From Rubrivivax sp. (GTDB lineage: Bacteria > Pseudomonadota > Gammaproteobacteria > Burkholderiales > Burkholderiaceae_C), in NCBI GenBank assembly GCA_027484825.1, contig JAIXSE010000015.1, positions 62,001 through 126,000 of the forward strand: a DNA stretch of 64,000 nt, written 5' to 3'. Of the stretch, positions 39,214 to 47,458 are shown piece after piece. The position numbers were made by a program, and so were the translations under genes. The stretch's first letter is position 1. Every line of letters starts with the position of its first letter. The notes beneath the pieces are model-generated. The model was given only the letters and a program-made list of their open reading frames with translations, was not told where the DNA came from and did no database searches.

Positions 39214-39256
39214 AAATAGAATATAGCCAAATGGCCTTTTCCGCTAAATTCTATTT
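39214..39256 (-). promoter_or_regulatory. Promoter with 14-bp inverted-repeat operator of the XRE gene
   Basis: AAATAGAATATAGC (39214-39227) and GCTAAATTCTATTT (39243-39256) are inverted copies matching at 13 of 14 positions, 15 bases apart. On the minus strand the near arm contains TATATT, a good -10, ending eight bases before the ATG. Transcription would begin at or within one or two bases of the start codon. No Shine-Dalgarno is visible. Confidence 0.65.
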
Positions 39257-39326
39257 TTCTTACGCAGAAGCGTCGCACCTGCATACCGTCGCAGCGGGTG
39301 CCAGCATCGTCTGAGGGGCTCAGGCC

Positions 39327-39710
39327 TCACCGGCGAAGTTCGCCGATCTCCGGTTGATCGCGGCAGAACACCGTCAGCACCTCGTCCACGGTGATGAGGG
39401 CGTAGGCCGAATGGCCTTCGAAGGGCGCCACATTCAGTCCGAGCGCGGCGCGAAGGGCAGGGGTGTTGACGCGTCGAAGGAAGCCGCTGAGGTCATCTCC
39501 GTCAATCCAGTTCGCCACAGTGGCCGGAAATTCTTCTGTCAGCGCATGCGCGGCGGGATGGGCGAAGCGGATGGTGTAGGCCGCGGAGCCTTGAGATACA
39601 CGCCGACCAGGCGCGGGCATGCGTTCGCACACCTCCGCAATCAGTTCGTCGCCCTGGTAGCGGAGCGCGATCAACTCAAGCTCATGGCAGGTGTCGAGCA
39701 GGGTCTGCAT
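39327..39710 (-). CDS. Hypothetical protein
   Basis: I do not recognise this 127-residue protein. It looks soluble and globular, with CHELELIALRYQGDELIAE, AAYTIRFAHPAAHALTEEFP and a C-terminal FCRDQPEIGELRR. No signal peptide or membrane helix. The ribosome-binding site is weak. It lies 115 bases upstream of the XRE gene on the same strand but the XRE gene has its own promoter. It is downstream of the ssb terminator. Confidence 0.6.
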   Translation of the reverse strand: MQTLLDTCHELELIALRYQGDELIAEVCERMPAPGRRVSQGSAAYTIRFAHPAAHALTEEFPATVANWIDGDDLSGFLRRVNTPALRAALGLNVAPFEGHSAYALITVDEVLTVFCRDQPEIGELRR

Positions 39711-39726
39711 CAGCGCTCACATCAAA

Positions 39727-39763
39727 ACAAAAGGGCCTGTCTCCAGGTGGAGAACAGGCCCTT
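39727..39763 (-). terminator. Intrinsic terminator of ssb
   Basis: On the minus strand AAGGGCCTGT pairs with ACAGGCCCTT, with an inner CTCC/GGAG extension, followed by TTGTTTTGAT. It lies 26 bases after the ssb stop codon. Confidence 0.9.
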
Positions 39764-39788
39764 GATCCGTCATGGATGACTGGGGGAC

Positions 39789-40343
39789 TTAGAACGGAAT
39801 GTCGTCATCCATGTCGTCAAACCCCGTTGCCGGCTTGGCCGCCGGGGCCGGTGCGGGACGCGGCGCGCTGCGGGGAGCCGGTGCGCGCGGGCTGTCGAAG
39901 TCGCCCGCGTCACGGCCGCTGCCACCGCCACTGCTCTCACGGCTGCCGCCGGAAGCGCGCTCGCGGTTGTAACCACCGCCACCGCCGCCGCCCATCTCAT
40001 CACCGCCGTCACGGCCGCCCAGCAGCTGCATGGTTTCGGCAATGATCTCGGTGGTGTAGTTGTCCTTGCCTTCCTTGTCCTGCCACTTGCGGGTCTTCAG
40101 GCGGCCTTCCACGTACACCGGACGGCCCTTCTTCAAATATTCACCCGCGATCTCGGCCAGACGGTCGTAGAACACCACACGGTGCCATTCGGTCTCTTCT
40201 TGGCGCTCGCCGCCTTCGCGGCTCTTCCAGTTGCGGGTGGTGGCGATGCTCACATTGCACACCGCGCTGCCGCTGGGGGTGTAGCGCAGTTCAGGGTCAC
40301 GGCCGAGGTTGCCGAGGATGATGACTTTGTTGACCGAGGCCAT
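39789..40343 (-). CDS. ssb: Single-stranded DNA-binding protein
   Basis: The 184-residue protein has the OB fold (1-110: [51 protein letters not shown]), a flexible Gly/Ser/Ala/Pro linker (about 112-172) and the acidic tip DDDIPF that recruits RecQ, Exo I and other repair proteins. It is close to recQ, which lies on the other strand 1.2 kb away. Confidence 0.97.
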   Translation of the reverse strand: MASVNKVIILGNLGRDPELRYTPSGSAVCNVSIATTRNWKSREGGERQEETEWHRVVFYDRLAEIAGEYLKKGRPVYVEGRLKTRKWQDKEGKDNYTTEIIAETMQLLGGRDGGDEMGGGGGGGYNRERASGGSRESSGGGSGRDAGDFDSPRAPAPRSAPRPAPAPAAKPATGFDDMDDDIPF

Positions 40344-40489
40344 GGTTGCCGTCCGCTTGCGTATGGTTAAAAAATTGCTACCCTCGATTATGCCGTCTGA
40401 CCCCGCCAGCCCATTTGGGTAGAAGTTCCAGCAGCCCTGCCTCGTTCCGGTGGGCGCCCCGGCTCAGGCTTGGGGGGCCATGCTCGGGC

Positions 40490-41470
40490 TCATGCCGAAT
40501 CGGACGCCGCGCCGCTTCGCCGCTGCTTTTCTTCATACATCGCCGCATCCGCCTGGGCCAGCAAGGACTCCAGCGCCAGCGGCTCCTCGGCAGACATCGT
40601 GGCGCTGCCCACGCTGAAATCCAGCGCATAGCCCCGCTGCGCACGTAGGTTCAAGGCGTTGAGCTGGCTGCGCAGGCGCTCCAGCGCCCGGTCTTTCTCC
40701 CCGGTCACCGTCCCGCTGAGCAAGGCCACAAACTCGTCGCCGCCGGTGCGGGCCACCACATCCGACGCCCGCAGGCAAAAGCGCAGCAGGTCCGCAAACG
40801 CCTTCAGCGCCCAATCCCCTTCCGCATGCCCGTAACGGTCATTGACCCCTTTGAAGCCATCCAGATCAAAAAACAGCAAGGTGGCCGGCCACTGGTTGCG
40901 CTGGCACAGGGACAACACCTGCCCCGCCTGCGATTCAAAACCGCGTCGGTTGGCCAGCCCGGTCAGCTCGTCCACCATGGCCGCATACATCGCCGCGAAT
41001 TGCTGCTCCACCAGGTAGGCCAGGTCCCGCAGCGTGGCCTGATCATCCGCGTCGAAGCCGCGCGGCTGACGGTCCAGCACGCACAAGGTGCCCAGCCGAT
41101 GCCCGGAGGGAGAGCGCACCGGACAACCGGCATAAAAACGCACCGACGGGGGCCCGGTCACCAGCGGGTTGTCCGCGAAGCGCGGGTCGCGAAGCGCATC
41201 CGGGATCAGCAGGATGTCGTCAGACAGGATGGCATGGCCGCAGAACGACAGGTCCCGCGGCGTCTCCCGGATATCCAGGCCCTGCGCGGACTTGAACCAC
41301 TGCCGGTCCGCATCCACCAGGCTGACCAGGGCGATGGGCACCTGGAAGATCCGTTTGGCCATGCGGGTGATGCGGTCGAACCGCTCATCCGGTTCGGTAT
41401 CCAGTATCTGCAGCACGCGCAGCGTGGCGCGGCGGGCATCTTCGTCGGCAGGAAGGGGGGGCGCAATCAT
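40490..41470 (-). CDS. GAF-GGDEF diguanylate cyclase
   Basis: The 326-residue protein has an N-terminal GAF domain (about 20-165: RIFQVPIALVSLVDADRQWF, FCGHAILSDD, GTLCVLDRQPRG) and a GGDEF domain (about 175-315) with DELTGLANRRGF, FFDLDGFKGVND and the intact signature GGDEF. RASD lies exactly five residues before GGDEF, the I-site for product inhibition. It should make cyclic di-GMP in response to a small ligand or redox cue. No membrane helix. Divergent from recQ with 111 bp between. Confidence 0.94.
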   Translation of the reverse strand: MIAPPLPADEDARRATLRVLQILDTEPDERFDRITRMAKRIFQVPIALVSLVDADRQWFKSAQGLDIRETPRDLSFCGHAILSDDILLIPDALRDPRFADNPLVTGPPSVRFYAGCPVRSPSGHRLGTLCVLDRQPRGFDADDQATLRDLAYLVEQQFAAMYAAMVDELTGLANRRGFESQAGQVLSLCQRNQWPATLLFFDLDGFKGVNDRYGHAEGDWALKAFADLLRFCLRASDVVARTGGDEFVALLSGTVTGEKDRALERLRSQLNALNLRAQRGYALDFSVGSATMSAEEPLALESLLAQADAAMYEEKQRRSGAASDSA

Positions 41471-41581
41471 GACTGATGGTTCTCCGTGACCCGCTCTCGG
41501 GGGGAGGCGGGCGTCCTTTGGACGGATTCGGCAGCCTTGCGCGGACCCGACCCTGCAATCTCCTGGACAATCGCGGACTCC

Positions 41582-43450
41582 ATGAGTCTGCCGAAGCATC
41601 ATCCCGTCCCCATCCACATCCTGCAAGAGGTGTTCGGATACAGCGCGTTCCGCGGCCAGCAGGCCGCGATCGTCGAGCACGTCACCGAGGGTGGGGATGC
41701 CCTGGTGCTGATGCCCACCGGCGGCGGCAAGAGCCTGTGCTACCAGGTGCCGGCCATTGCCCGTCAACGGGCCGGCCACGGCGTCACGGTGGTGGTGAGC
41801 CCGCTGATTGCCCTGATGCATGACCAGGTGGGGGCGCTGGAAGAAGCCGGCGTGCATGCGGCTTTTCTGAACTCCACCCAGTCGCTGGAGGAAGCCCAGG
41901 CCATCGAACGGGAAATGCTGGCCGGTCGCCTGTCCCTGCTCTACGCGGCGCCGGAGCGGCTGAACACGCCCCGCTTCCTCGCGCAGTTGACCTCGCTGCA
42001 TGAACGCGGGCTGCTGAGCCTGTTCGCCATCGATGAAGCCCATTGCGTGAGCCAGTGGGGCCATGACTTCCGCAGTGAATACCTGTCGCTGAACCTGCTG
42101 CATGAGCGGTTTCCGGATGTGCCGCGCATTGCGCTGACGGCCACCGCCGACGACATCACCCGTGCCGACATCATCGACCGGTTGCAACTGCATGAGGCCC
42201 GGGTCTTCATCGCCAGCTTCGACCGCCCGAACATCCGCTACCTGATCGTGGAAAAGGACAAGCCGCGGGAGCAGCTGCTGCGCTTCATCCAGGACGATCA
42301 TGACGGCGAGGCTGGCGTTGTCTACTGCCAAAGCCGCAAGAAGGTGGAAGAAACCGCCGAATGGCTGAAGTCGGAGGGCGTCGCCGCCCTGCCCTATCAC
42401 GCCGGCATGGACAGCGAGGTGCGCATGCGCCATCAAGACCGCTTCCTGCGCGAGGACGGCATTGTGATGGTGGCCACCGTCGCCTTCGGCATGGGCATCG
42501 ACAAGCCGGACGTGCGCTTCGTGGCCCATCTGGACCTGCCCAAGAACATCGAAGGCTACTACCAGGAAACCGGCCGCGCGGGCCGGGATGGTGACCCGGC
42601 CGAGGCCTGGATGGCCTACGGTCTGGCGGATGTGGTGAACCAGCGCCGGATGATCGACGAGAGCCCGTCGACGGAGGAGTTCAAGCAGGTGCAGCGCGGC
42701 AAACTCGATGCGCTGCTGGCCTTGGCGGAAGCCATCGATTGCCGGCGGCAGCGGCTGCTGGCGTACTTCGGGGAAGAGAGCGAGCCCTGCGGCAACTGCG
42801 ACAACTGTCTGAATCCGCCCGCCACCTGGGATGCGACCGAAGCCGCGCGCATGGCCCTGTCTTGCATTTACCGGTTCCGGCAGAACGGCGGCCAGCGCTT
42901 TGGCGCCGGTCACCTGATCGACGTGCTGCGGGGCAAGGACACCGAGAAGGTGCGGCAATACGGCCATCAGCACCTGTCCACCTGGGCCATCGGCGCGCAG
43001 TTGAGCGAACAGCAGTGGCGCGCGGTGCTGCGGCAGCTGATTGCGCTGGGGCATGTGGTGACAGAAGGCGAGTTCAGCACCTTGTCGCTGAATGAGTCGG
43101 CCCGGGCGGTGCTCAAGGGCGAGGTGGAACTGCTGCTTCGTCAGCCGACCGCCCCGGCACGCAAGGGCAAGACCACCCGCAGCAGTGGCGGCAGCCGTCG
43201 CACCGCGCTGGTGGATCCGGACCTGGCGCCGGATGCGCAGCAGCGCTTTGATTCGCTCAAGGCCTGGCGGGCCGAGGTGGCGCGGGAGCATGGGCTGCCG
43301 GCCTATGTGATCTTTCAGAACGTGACACTGGCGGAGATGGCACGCCAGCATCCGCGCACGCTGGACGAGCTGGCGGGCATCAGCGGGGTGGGGGCGAAGA
43401 AACTGGAAGCGTACGGGGCGGATCTGCTGAGGGTGCTGGACGCCCGGTGA
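41582..43450 (+). CDS. recQ: ATP-dependent DNA helicase RecQ
   Basis: The 622-residue helicase has motif 0 FRGQQAAI, Walker [18 protein letters not shown] in [17 protein letters not shown], motif [12 protein letters not shown], the zinc-binding cysteines ([19 protein letters not shown]), an RQC winged helix and a C-terminal HRDC domain ([20 protein letters not shown]). It unwinds DNA 3' to 5' in RecF-pathway repair. ATG 41582 gives the [14 protein letters not shown] start. It is longer than needed for RecQ only by a basic linker ([12 protein letters not shown]) before HRDC. Confidence 0.97.
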   Translation: MSLPKHHPVPIHILQEVFGYSAFRGQQAAIVEHVTEGGDALVLMPTGGGKSLCYQVPAIARQRAGHGVTVVVSPLIALMHDQVGALEEAGVHAAFLNSTQSLEEAQAIEREMLAGRLSLLYAAPERLNTPRFLAQLTSLHERGLLSLFAIDEAHCVSQWGHDFRSEYLSLNLLHERFPDVPRIALTATADDITRADIIDRLQLHEARVFIASFDRPNIRYLIVEKDKPREQLLRFIQDDHDGEAGVVYCQSRKKVEETAEWLKSEGVAALPYHAGMDSEVRMRHQDRFLREDGIVMVATVAFGMGIDKPDVRFVAHLDLPKNIEGYYQETGRAGRDGDPAEAWMAYGLADVVNQRRMIDESPSTEEFKQVQRGKLDALLALAEAIDCRRQRLLAYFGEESEPCGNCDNCLNPPATWDATEAARMALSCIYRFRQNGGQRFGAGHLIDVLRGKDTEKVRQYGHQHLSTWAIGAQLSEQQWRAVLRQLIALGHVVTEGEFSTLSLNESARAVLKGEVELLLRQPTAPARKGKTTRSSGGSRRTALVDPDLAPDAQQRFDSLKAWRAEVAREHGLPAYVIFQNVTLAEMARQHPRTLDELAGISGVGAKKLEAYGADLLRVLDAR

Positions 43451-43507
43451 TCGGGAAGCGCAAGCCCCCCCAGTGAAGACGGTCGGCCCTGTGGGTCGCT
43501 CCAAAAG

Positions 43508-43534
43508 CAAACGCCCGGCAATGCCGGGCGTTTG
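43508..43534. terminator. Bidirectional terminator between recQ and the first VYITG gene
   Basis: CAAACGCCCGGC-AAT-GCCGGGCGTTTG is a perfect 12-bp stem. Plus-strand reading continues GTTTGTCTTC, minus-strand reading continues GTTTGCTTTTGG, so it can serve both convergent genes. Confidence 0.88.
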
Positions 43535-43564
43535 TCTTCAAAACTGACGCAGCGTCCGCGAATC

Positions 43565-43891
43565 TCAGAGCGGTTGACTGGTGCTGGCGACGGCGGCCAC
43601 CTGGGTGTCGTCCAGTGTGGTGGCGCGGCGGCCCGTGATGTAGACGGTCGGCAGGGTCTGGACGTCAGCCCGGGCCACCTGGCGGGTGCCGGTGATGTAG
43701 ACCGTCTCCAGCTTGATCGTGCGGGCGTCCCGTTCGCGCTGGGCCTGGGCTTGCGCCCCGGCGTGCGCCAGGCCGGCGGTCAGCGCGGCGGTGGCCAGGA
43801 TGCCGAAGGCCAGGGCCTTGGCGCTGGTGGAAACAGTGACGCGGGGGGTGGTGCGGAAGGCGGTGGGGAAGGCGGTGCGGATGGTGCTCAT
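43565..43891 (-). CDS. Small exported/membrane protein with two VYITG(x)R motifs (copy A)
   Basis: The 108-residue protein has an N-terminal hydrophobic helix (about 26-45, possibly a signal peptide ending AHA), then LETVYITGTR and, 13 residues on, LPTVYITGRR, then a tail of polar residues. A paralogue lies at 46950-47216 with the same two motifs in the same order, and about 26 bases around the first motif are identical at DNA level. I do not know a function. The motif resembles the VxVTGSxIKR segment at the mature N-terminus of the TonB-dependent receptors here. AAGGAG precedes the ATG. Confidence 0.82.
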   Translation of the reverse strand: MSTIRTAFPTAFRTTPRVTVSTSAKALAFGILATAALTAGLAHAGAQAQAQRERDARTIKLETVYITGTRQVARADVQTLPTVYITGRRATTLDDTQVAAVASTSQPL

Positions 43892-44168
43892 GTCGATCTC
43901 CTTGGGGCTGCATCAGTGGTGAGTCAGTAAATGCAGTGTCGTCGTCACCGCCGCGTTTCAACAGGCGCGCGCGACGAAGCAGCAAGGAGGCGGCGTGAAC
44001 TGCATCCAGCGCCGATCGAGGGGACACGATGCAGCTCGCGCAGGGCCGCTCAGCGCTCATCAGCTGGCCGCTTCTCAGCCGATGTCCTACGCCGACAGCC
44101 CACCCAGGCCCCCGGCCCTCCCAATACCCTCCAATTGCCCGCGATTTCTCCCCACCAAAAAAACGCCG
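43892..44168. other. Upstream region of the VYITG copy A gene
   Basis: This 277-base gap contains the conserved block shared with copy B: GGATGCAGTTCAC on the minus strand at 44007-43995, ACACTG and ACTGA segments near 43920, and CCCCAAGGAG before the gene. The far end holds the T run of the mscS terminator. No further gene is supported. Confidence 0.6.
43995..44007 (-). promoter_or_regulatory. Conserved motif GGATGCAGTTCAC upstream of copy A
   Basis: The 13-mer is found identically at 47313-47325, upstream of copy B. The distances to the start codons are 103 and 97 bases. It may be a promoter element or regulator site common to both genes. Confidence 0.5.
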
Positions 44169-44185
44169 TCAACCCTGCGTCGGCG
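44157..44185 (-). terminator. Probable terminator of the MscS-type gene
   Basis: On the minus strand CGGCG and CGCCG can pair across the stop codon, and seven T residues follow. The stem is only five base pairs and starts inside the last codons. Confidence 0.5.
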
Positions 44186-46763
44186 GCACTTCCTCATCCA
44201 CCACCGGTGTCTGCCCCGGCAGCAACCCTGCGCGGCGCAACCGCTCCAGCACATCAAAGAGCAGGTCGCTCTTGACGCTGTAGGCGGCGCGGGGCGAGTT
44301 CACAAACCCGCTGGCATTGAGCACCAGATTCGTGCCCTCCGCATTGATCCCATCGAGTTGCACATTGGGCGCCGGAGTTCCCAGCACCGACGGATGTGCC
44401 CGGAACGCCTCCAGGATCAGCGCCCGCGCCCGGGTGGTGTCGGTGGCCAGCGGCATGGGCAGCTTGAACTGCACCATGCCCAACGACTCCCCGTAGGTGA
44501 CATTGCGGACGATCTTGGTGATGAATTCCGAGTTGGGCACGATCACCGTGGAACGGTCACCCATCTGGATCTCGGTGGCCCGGACGTTGATGCGGCGGAT
44601 GTCGCCCTCCACGCCAGACAGCGCCACCCAGTCCCCGACCTTGACCGGCCGCTCCGCCAACAGGATCAAGCCGGACACGAAGTTCTGCACCACCGCCTGC
44701 AGGCCGAAACCTATGCCCACCGACAACGCACTGGCCACCCAGGCCACCCGCTCCAGACCGACGCCCACCGCGGACATCGCCGCCGCGATGACGGCCACCA
44801 CGCCAACATACCCGAACAGCGTGGTGGCGGAGACGCGCATGCCGGCGTCCATCCGGGTGGTGGGCATGTAGCGCGTGGTCAGCCACTGCTTGAGCAGCCG
44901 CACCGCCAGCAGGCCTAGCACCAGCACCGCCAGCCCCTGCAGCAGCGCCATGGGCTTGAGGCTCAGTTCCCCGATGGACAGCCCTTCCTGGATGCGTCCG
45001 GCGCGGGCGAACAGCTCCAGCGGGCCCTCACCAAAGGGCGCCAGCAGCAGCACCACCGCGAAGACGCCGACCATGACGCGCCCAGCGCCGGACACCAGCA
45101 CGATCGCTTGCGCACGGGTCCGGGAGGCGGCGGACTGGGCTGCGGCGGCCTCGTCCTGGTCGTCCGCCGCCTGCTGGCTGCGTTTGAGCAGCCACTGGCC
45201 GATGTCATCCACCATCGCGGCAATCAGATAGGCGGCGCTGAGCACGATCAGCCCCCACACCAGCTGATTCACCACAAAGCTGCCCAGGCCCACATAGCCG
45301 ATCAGCAGGGCCAGGAAGGCCGCGCCCAGGACCATCCACAGCGCTGATCGCAGCAAGGACAGCCACAGCGGCAGGCTGGCCGGTGGCTCGGAGGGGACGT
45401 GGGAGGAAGCGCTGCGGGCGGCGGGCGACGGAGCACTCGCCGAAGCGCCGTGATCGGCCCCTGGCGGTGCCGGGGTTTGTGCTTGCCGCTGAGCACTTGC
45501 GGGGGCAGGCGCCGGAGCATGAGCCTGGGCATGAGTCGGCGCTTGGCCGCTGTGGCCGCCATCATCGTGGCCGGAATTGCCCTCCCCGCTCCGAGGCGCC
45601 TCACCCTCGCGCTGCGCCTGCCGCAGCGCTATTGCGAGCACCAGAATGAATGCCAGCGAGGACGCCGCGCTGATGGTCCACAGCATCGCATCACTGGCCT
45701 GCAGCGCGCTGGCCAACCGGGCGACGACCCAGGCCAGCACCACCGTCACTGCGAAGGTGGACGGGAACCAGGCCAGCCGCGAGGCGGTGGTGTCCGGAAT
45801 CGGGGGCAGGCGCCAGGACGGCTTGCGGGGCATCAGCAGCGCCGAGGCCAGCCCGTACACAAAGGCGCCAAACCAGACGATGGCTTCCGCATGCTCCAGC
45901 CAGCGGTCCAGCCGGGCGGTGGGGTGGTTGTCCAGGCTCAGCACCAGCACGGCGGCATGGCCGATCAGGCCCGGCATCAGGGTGCGGGTCAGCAGCACAC
46001 CGCCGGCATAGAGGGAGCGCCGCAGCCGCCCCGGCGCCACGCGATGCGCGGTGAGGGTCGCCACACCGCGCTGGACGCCGAATTGCAGCAGCATCAGCAC
46101 CGCCACCGCCGCCGCCAGCGCCAGCCACTGACCGGCCGACACACCGGCCAGGCGCGTGCGTGCTTCGTCGCCGAAGTCCTGCAGGCGGCGCAGGTCGGTT
46201 CCGCTGTCCCTGGCCAGCTTGCGCCAGAACTGCACGCCGACCAGGGCATCGACTTTTTCGCCCAGGCGCGCGCCGAGTTGCGATCGGCGGTTCTCCAGGG
46301 CGGTGGCCGCGGCCTGCTCGGCTTCCACCGCCATCAACCGCGCCAGCTTGATCTGCGAATCCAGCCGTGACACTGCGGCCATCAGCTCCGCCCGCTGCTT
46401 GGCCACGTCCGCGGATTCCTTGACGCCCTCGGCCGGCTTGCCCAATTGCGCCAACCGGGCCTGCACGTCCTGCAACTCCGGCTCCAACGCTGCGGCGGCT
46501 TCCTGGGCCTGGGTCTGGGCCGACAGGGCGCGTTTGCGCAGCTGCAGCGTCGTGGCATCGTCCAGGGCGTCGTCCTGCAGGCCGCGGACCGCATCCATGT
46601 CCTTGCGGGCAGCGTCCAGCAGTTTGGCCGGGTCAGGGGGAGCGTTGTCCGGGGTCTGGGCGGCGGCGTGCATCGTCGCGCCCAGGAGCAGGGACACGAG
46701 CAAAGACGCGAGCAAGGACAGGAGCAGAGGGCGCCGGAGGCGCGGCAGCGGACTTGGCAACAT
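44169..46763 (-). CDS. DUF3772/MscS-family mechanosensitive channel
   Basis: The 864-residue protein has a signal peptide (about 1-35), a periplasmic coiled-coil DUF3772-type region (about 40-200), about ten membrane helices with a low-complexity Ala/Pro/His insertion near residues 385-455, and a C-terminal MscS module: pore and beta domain GIGFGLQAVVQNFVSGLILL, ERPVKVGDWVALSGVEGDI, RSTVIVPNSEFI. Such large channels (MscK/YbdG-like) protect against osmotic downshock. The cytoplasmic insertion of about 70 residues between helices is unusual. It is flanked by the two VYITG microprotein genes on the same strand. Confidence 0.93.
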   Translation of the reverse strand: MLPSPLPRLRRPLLLSLLASLLVSLLLGATMHAAAQTPDNAPPDPAKLLDAARKDMDAVRGLQDDALDDATTLQLRKRALSAQTQAQEAAAALEPELQDVQARLAQLGKPAEGVKESADVAKQRAELMAAVSRLDSQIKLARLMAVEAEQAAATALENRRSQLGARLGEKVDALVGVQFWRKLARDSGTDLRRLQDFGDEARTRLAGVSAGQWLALAAAVAVLMLLQFGVQRGVATLTAHRVAPGRLRRSLYAGGVLLTRTLMPGLIGHAAVLVLSLDNHPTARLDRWLEHAEAIVWFGAFVYGLASALLMPRKPSWRLPPIPDTTASRLAWFPSTFAVTVVLAWVVARLASALQASDAMLWTISAASSLAFILVLAIALRQAQREGEAPRSGEGNSGHDDGGHSGQAPTHAQAHAPAPAPASAQRQAQTPAPPGADHGASASAPSPAARSASSHVPSEPPASLPLWLSLLRSALWMVLGAAFLALLIGYVGLGSFVVNQLVWGLIVLSAAYLIAAMVDDIGQWLLKRSQQAADDQDEAAAAQSAASRTRAQAIVLVSGAGRVMVGVFAVVLLLAPFGEGPLELFARAGRIQEGLSIGELSLKPMALLQGLAVLVLGLLAVRLLKQWLTTRYMPTTRMDAGMRVSATTLFGYVGVVAVIAAAMSAVGVGLERVAWVASALSVGIGFGLQAVVQNFVSGLILLAERPVKVGDWVALSGVEGDIRRINVRATEIQMGDRSTVIVPNSEFITKIVRNVTYGESLGMVQFKLPMPLATDTTRARALILEAFRAHPSVLGTPAPNVQLDGINAEGTNLVLNASGFVNSPRAAYSVKSDLLFDVLERLRRAGLLPGQTPVVDEEVPPTQG

Positions 46764-46847
46764 CCGCCGATTGTGGCGGCAGCCTGCGCCTCAAGTCGGT
46801 GCGGCCGCTCACCGAGCCGGTCGTCCCAATCGGCGCTCCAAACAAAA

Positions 46848-46899
46848 CGCCGGCGCAAAGCCGGCGCTCCAAACGAAACGCCCGGCCAAAGCCGGGCGT
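46848..46899 (-). terminator. Two tandem terminator hairpins after VYITG copy B
   Basis: On the minus strand ACGCCCGGC-TTTG-GCCGGGCGT is followed by TTCGTTTGG, then AGCGCCGGC with loop TTTGC and GCCGGCG followed by TTTTGTTTGG. The two units, stem plus T-rich tail plus GGAGCGCCG, are near copies about 36 bases apart. Confidence 0.75.
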
Positions 46900-46949
46900 C
46901 CTGAGGGGCGAGCGCCGGAGCGCTCTCTGAAGCAGCATGCCGCTGAAGA

Positions 46950-47216
46950 TCAGCAGAGCTGCGTGCTGCAGGCGACCTGGTTGCCAGCCAGCGTGGCTTC
47001 GTTGCCGCGCTGCGAAGACCGGCTGCCCGTGATGTAGACGGTGGGCAGTTGCTTGACTTCCATGCGGTCCGCCCGCTTGCCGGTGATGTAGACCGTCTCC
47101 AGCTGGATGGCGGAAGCCATGCGCTCCTGCTGGATCTGATGATGGGTGATGCTCAGTGTGAGGGCGACGGTGGCGCCGAGACCGAAAGCAAAAGCCTTGA
47201 AACTGGTGCTGCTCAT
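46950..47216 (-). CDS. Small exported/membrane protein with two VYITG(x)R motifs (copy B)
   Basis: The 88-residue protein starts MSSTSFKAFAFG, has one hydrophobic helix (about 8-22), then LETVYITGKR and LPTVYITGSR, and a tail with two cysteines (ACSTQLC). It is a paralogue of the gene at 43565-43891, shorter at the N-terminus. AAGGAG lies 6-8 bases before the ATG at 47216, which makes the longer frame unnecessary. The cysteines are absent from copy A. Function unknown. It has its own double terminator, so mscS downstream is probably transcribed separately. Confidence 0.82.
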   Translation of the reverse strand: MSSTSFKAFAFGLGATVALTLSITHHQIQQERMASAIQLETVYITGKRADRMEVKQLPTVYITGSRSSQRGNEATLAGNQVACSTQLC

Positions 47217-47312
47217 GATGTGCTCCTTGGGGTGTGCTGCGTCAGTGATCACAGTGTCGGCAACCGGTGCCGGACTTTCCAGGCGCTCGCGATGAATGCG
47301 CGCTGTGACGGT

Positions 47313-47325
47313 GTGAACTGCATCC
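47313..47325 (-). promoter_or_regulatory. Conserved motif GGATGCAGTTCAC upstream of copy B
   Basis: It is identical to the motif at 43995-44007. Between it and the start both genes share ACACTG, ACTGA and CCCCAAGGAG segments in the same order, so the upstream region was duplicated with the gene or is under common selection. Confidence 0.5.
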
Positions 47326-47392
47326 GGCAACGACGAACGTCGGTGTCCGCGGGACCGTTTTCAGCGTGTGAAAAACCCGTGACGCAGGGGCG

Positions 47393-47419
47393 AAAAAAAA
47401 CCCGCCACCAGGGCGGGTT
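47393..47419 (-). terminator. Intrinsic terminator of the 77-residue protein gene
   Basis: AACCCGCC-ACCAG-GGCGGGTT forms an 8-bp stem, followed on the minus strand by a run of eight T. It lies 40 bases past the stop. Confidence 0.9.
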
Positions 47420-47458
47420 TGAGCGGTCGGAGGACCGGGCCGGGAGCGCCGAAGCCCC

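Noticed and set aside
41471-43510. N-terminal extension of the GGDEF protein reaching to 43510
   Set aside because: The extra 680 codons run antisense to recQ and show only shadow composition. The ATG at 41470 fits the GAF domain start.
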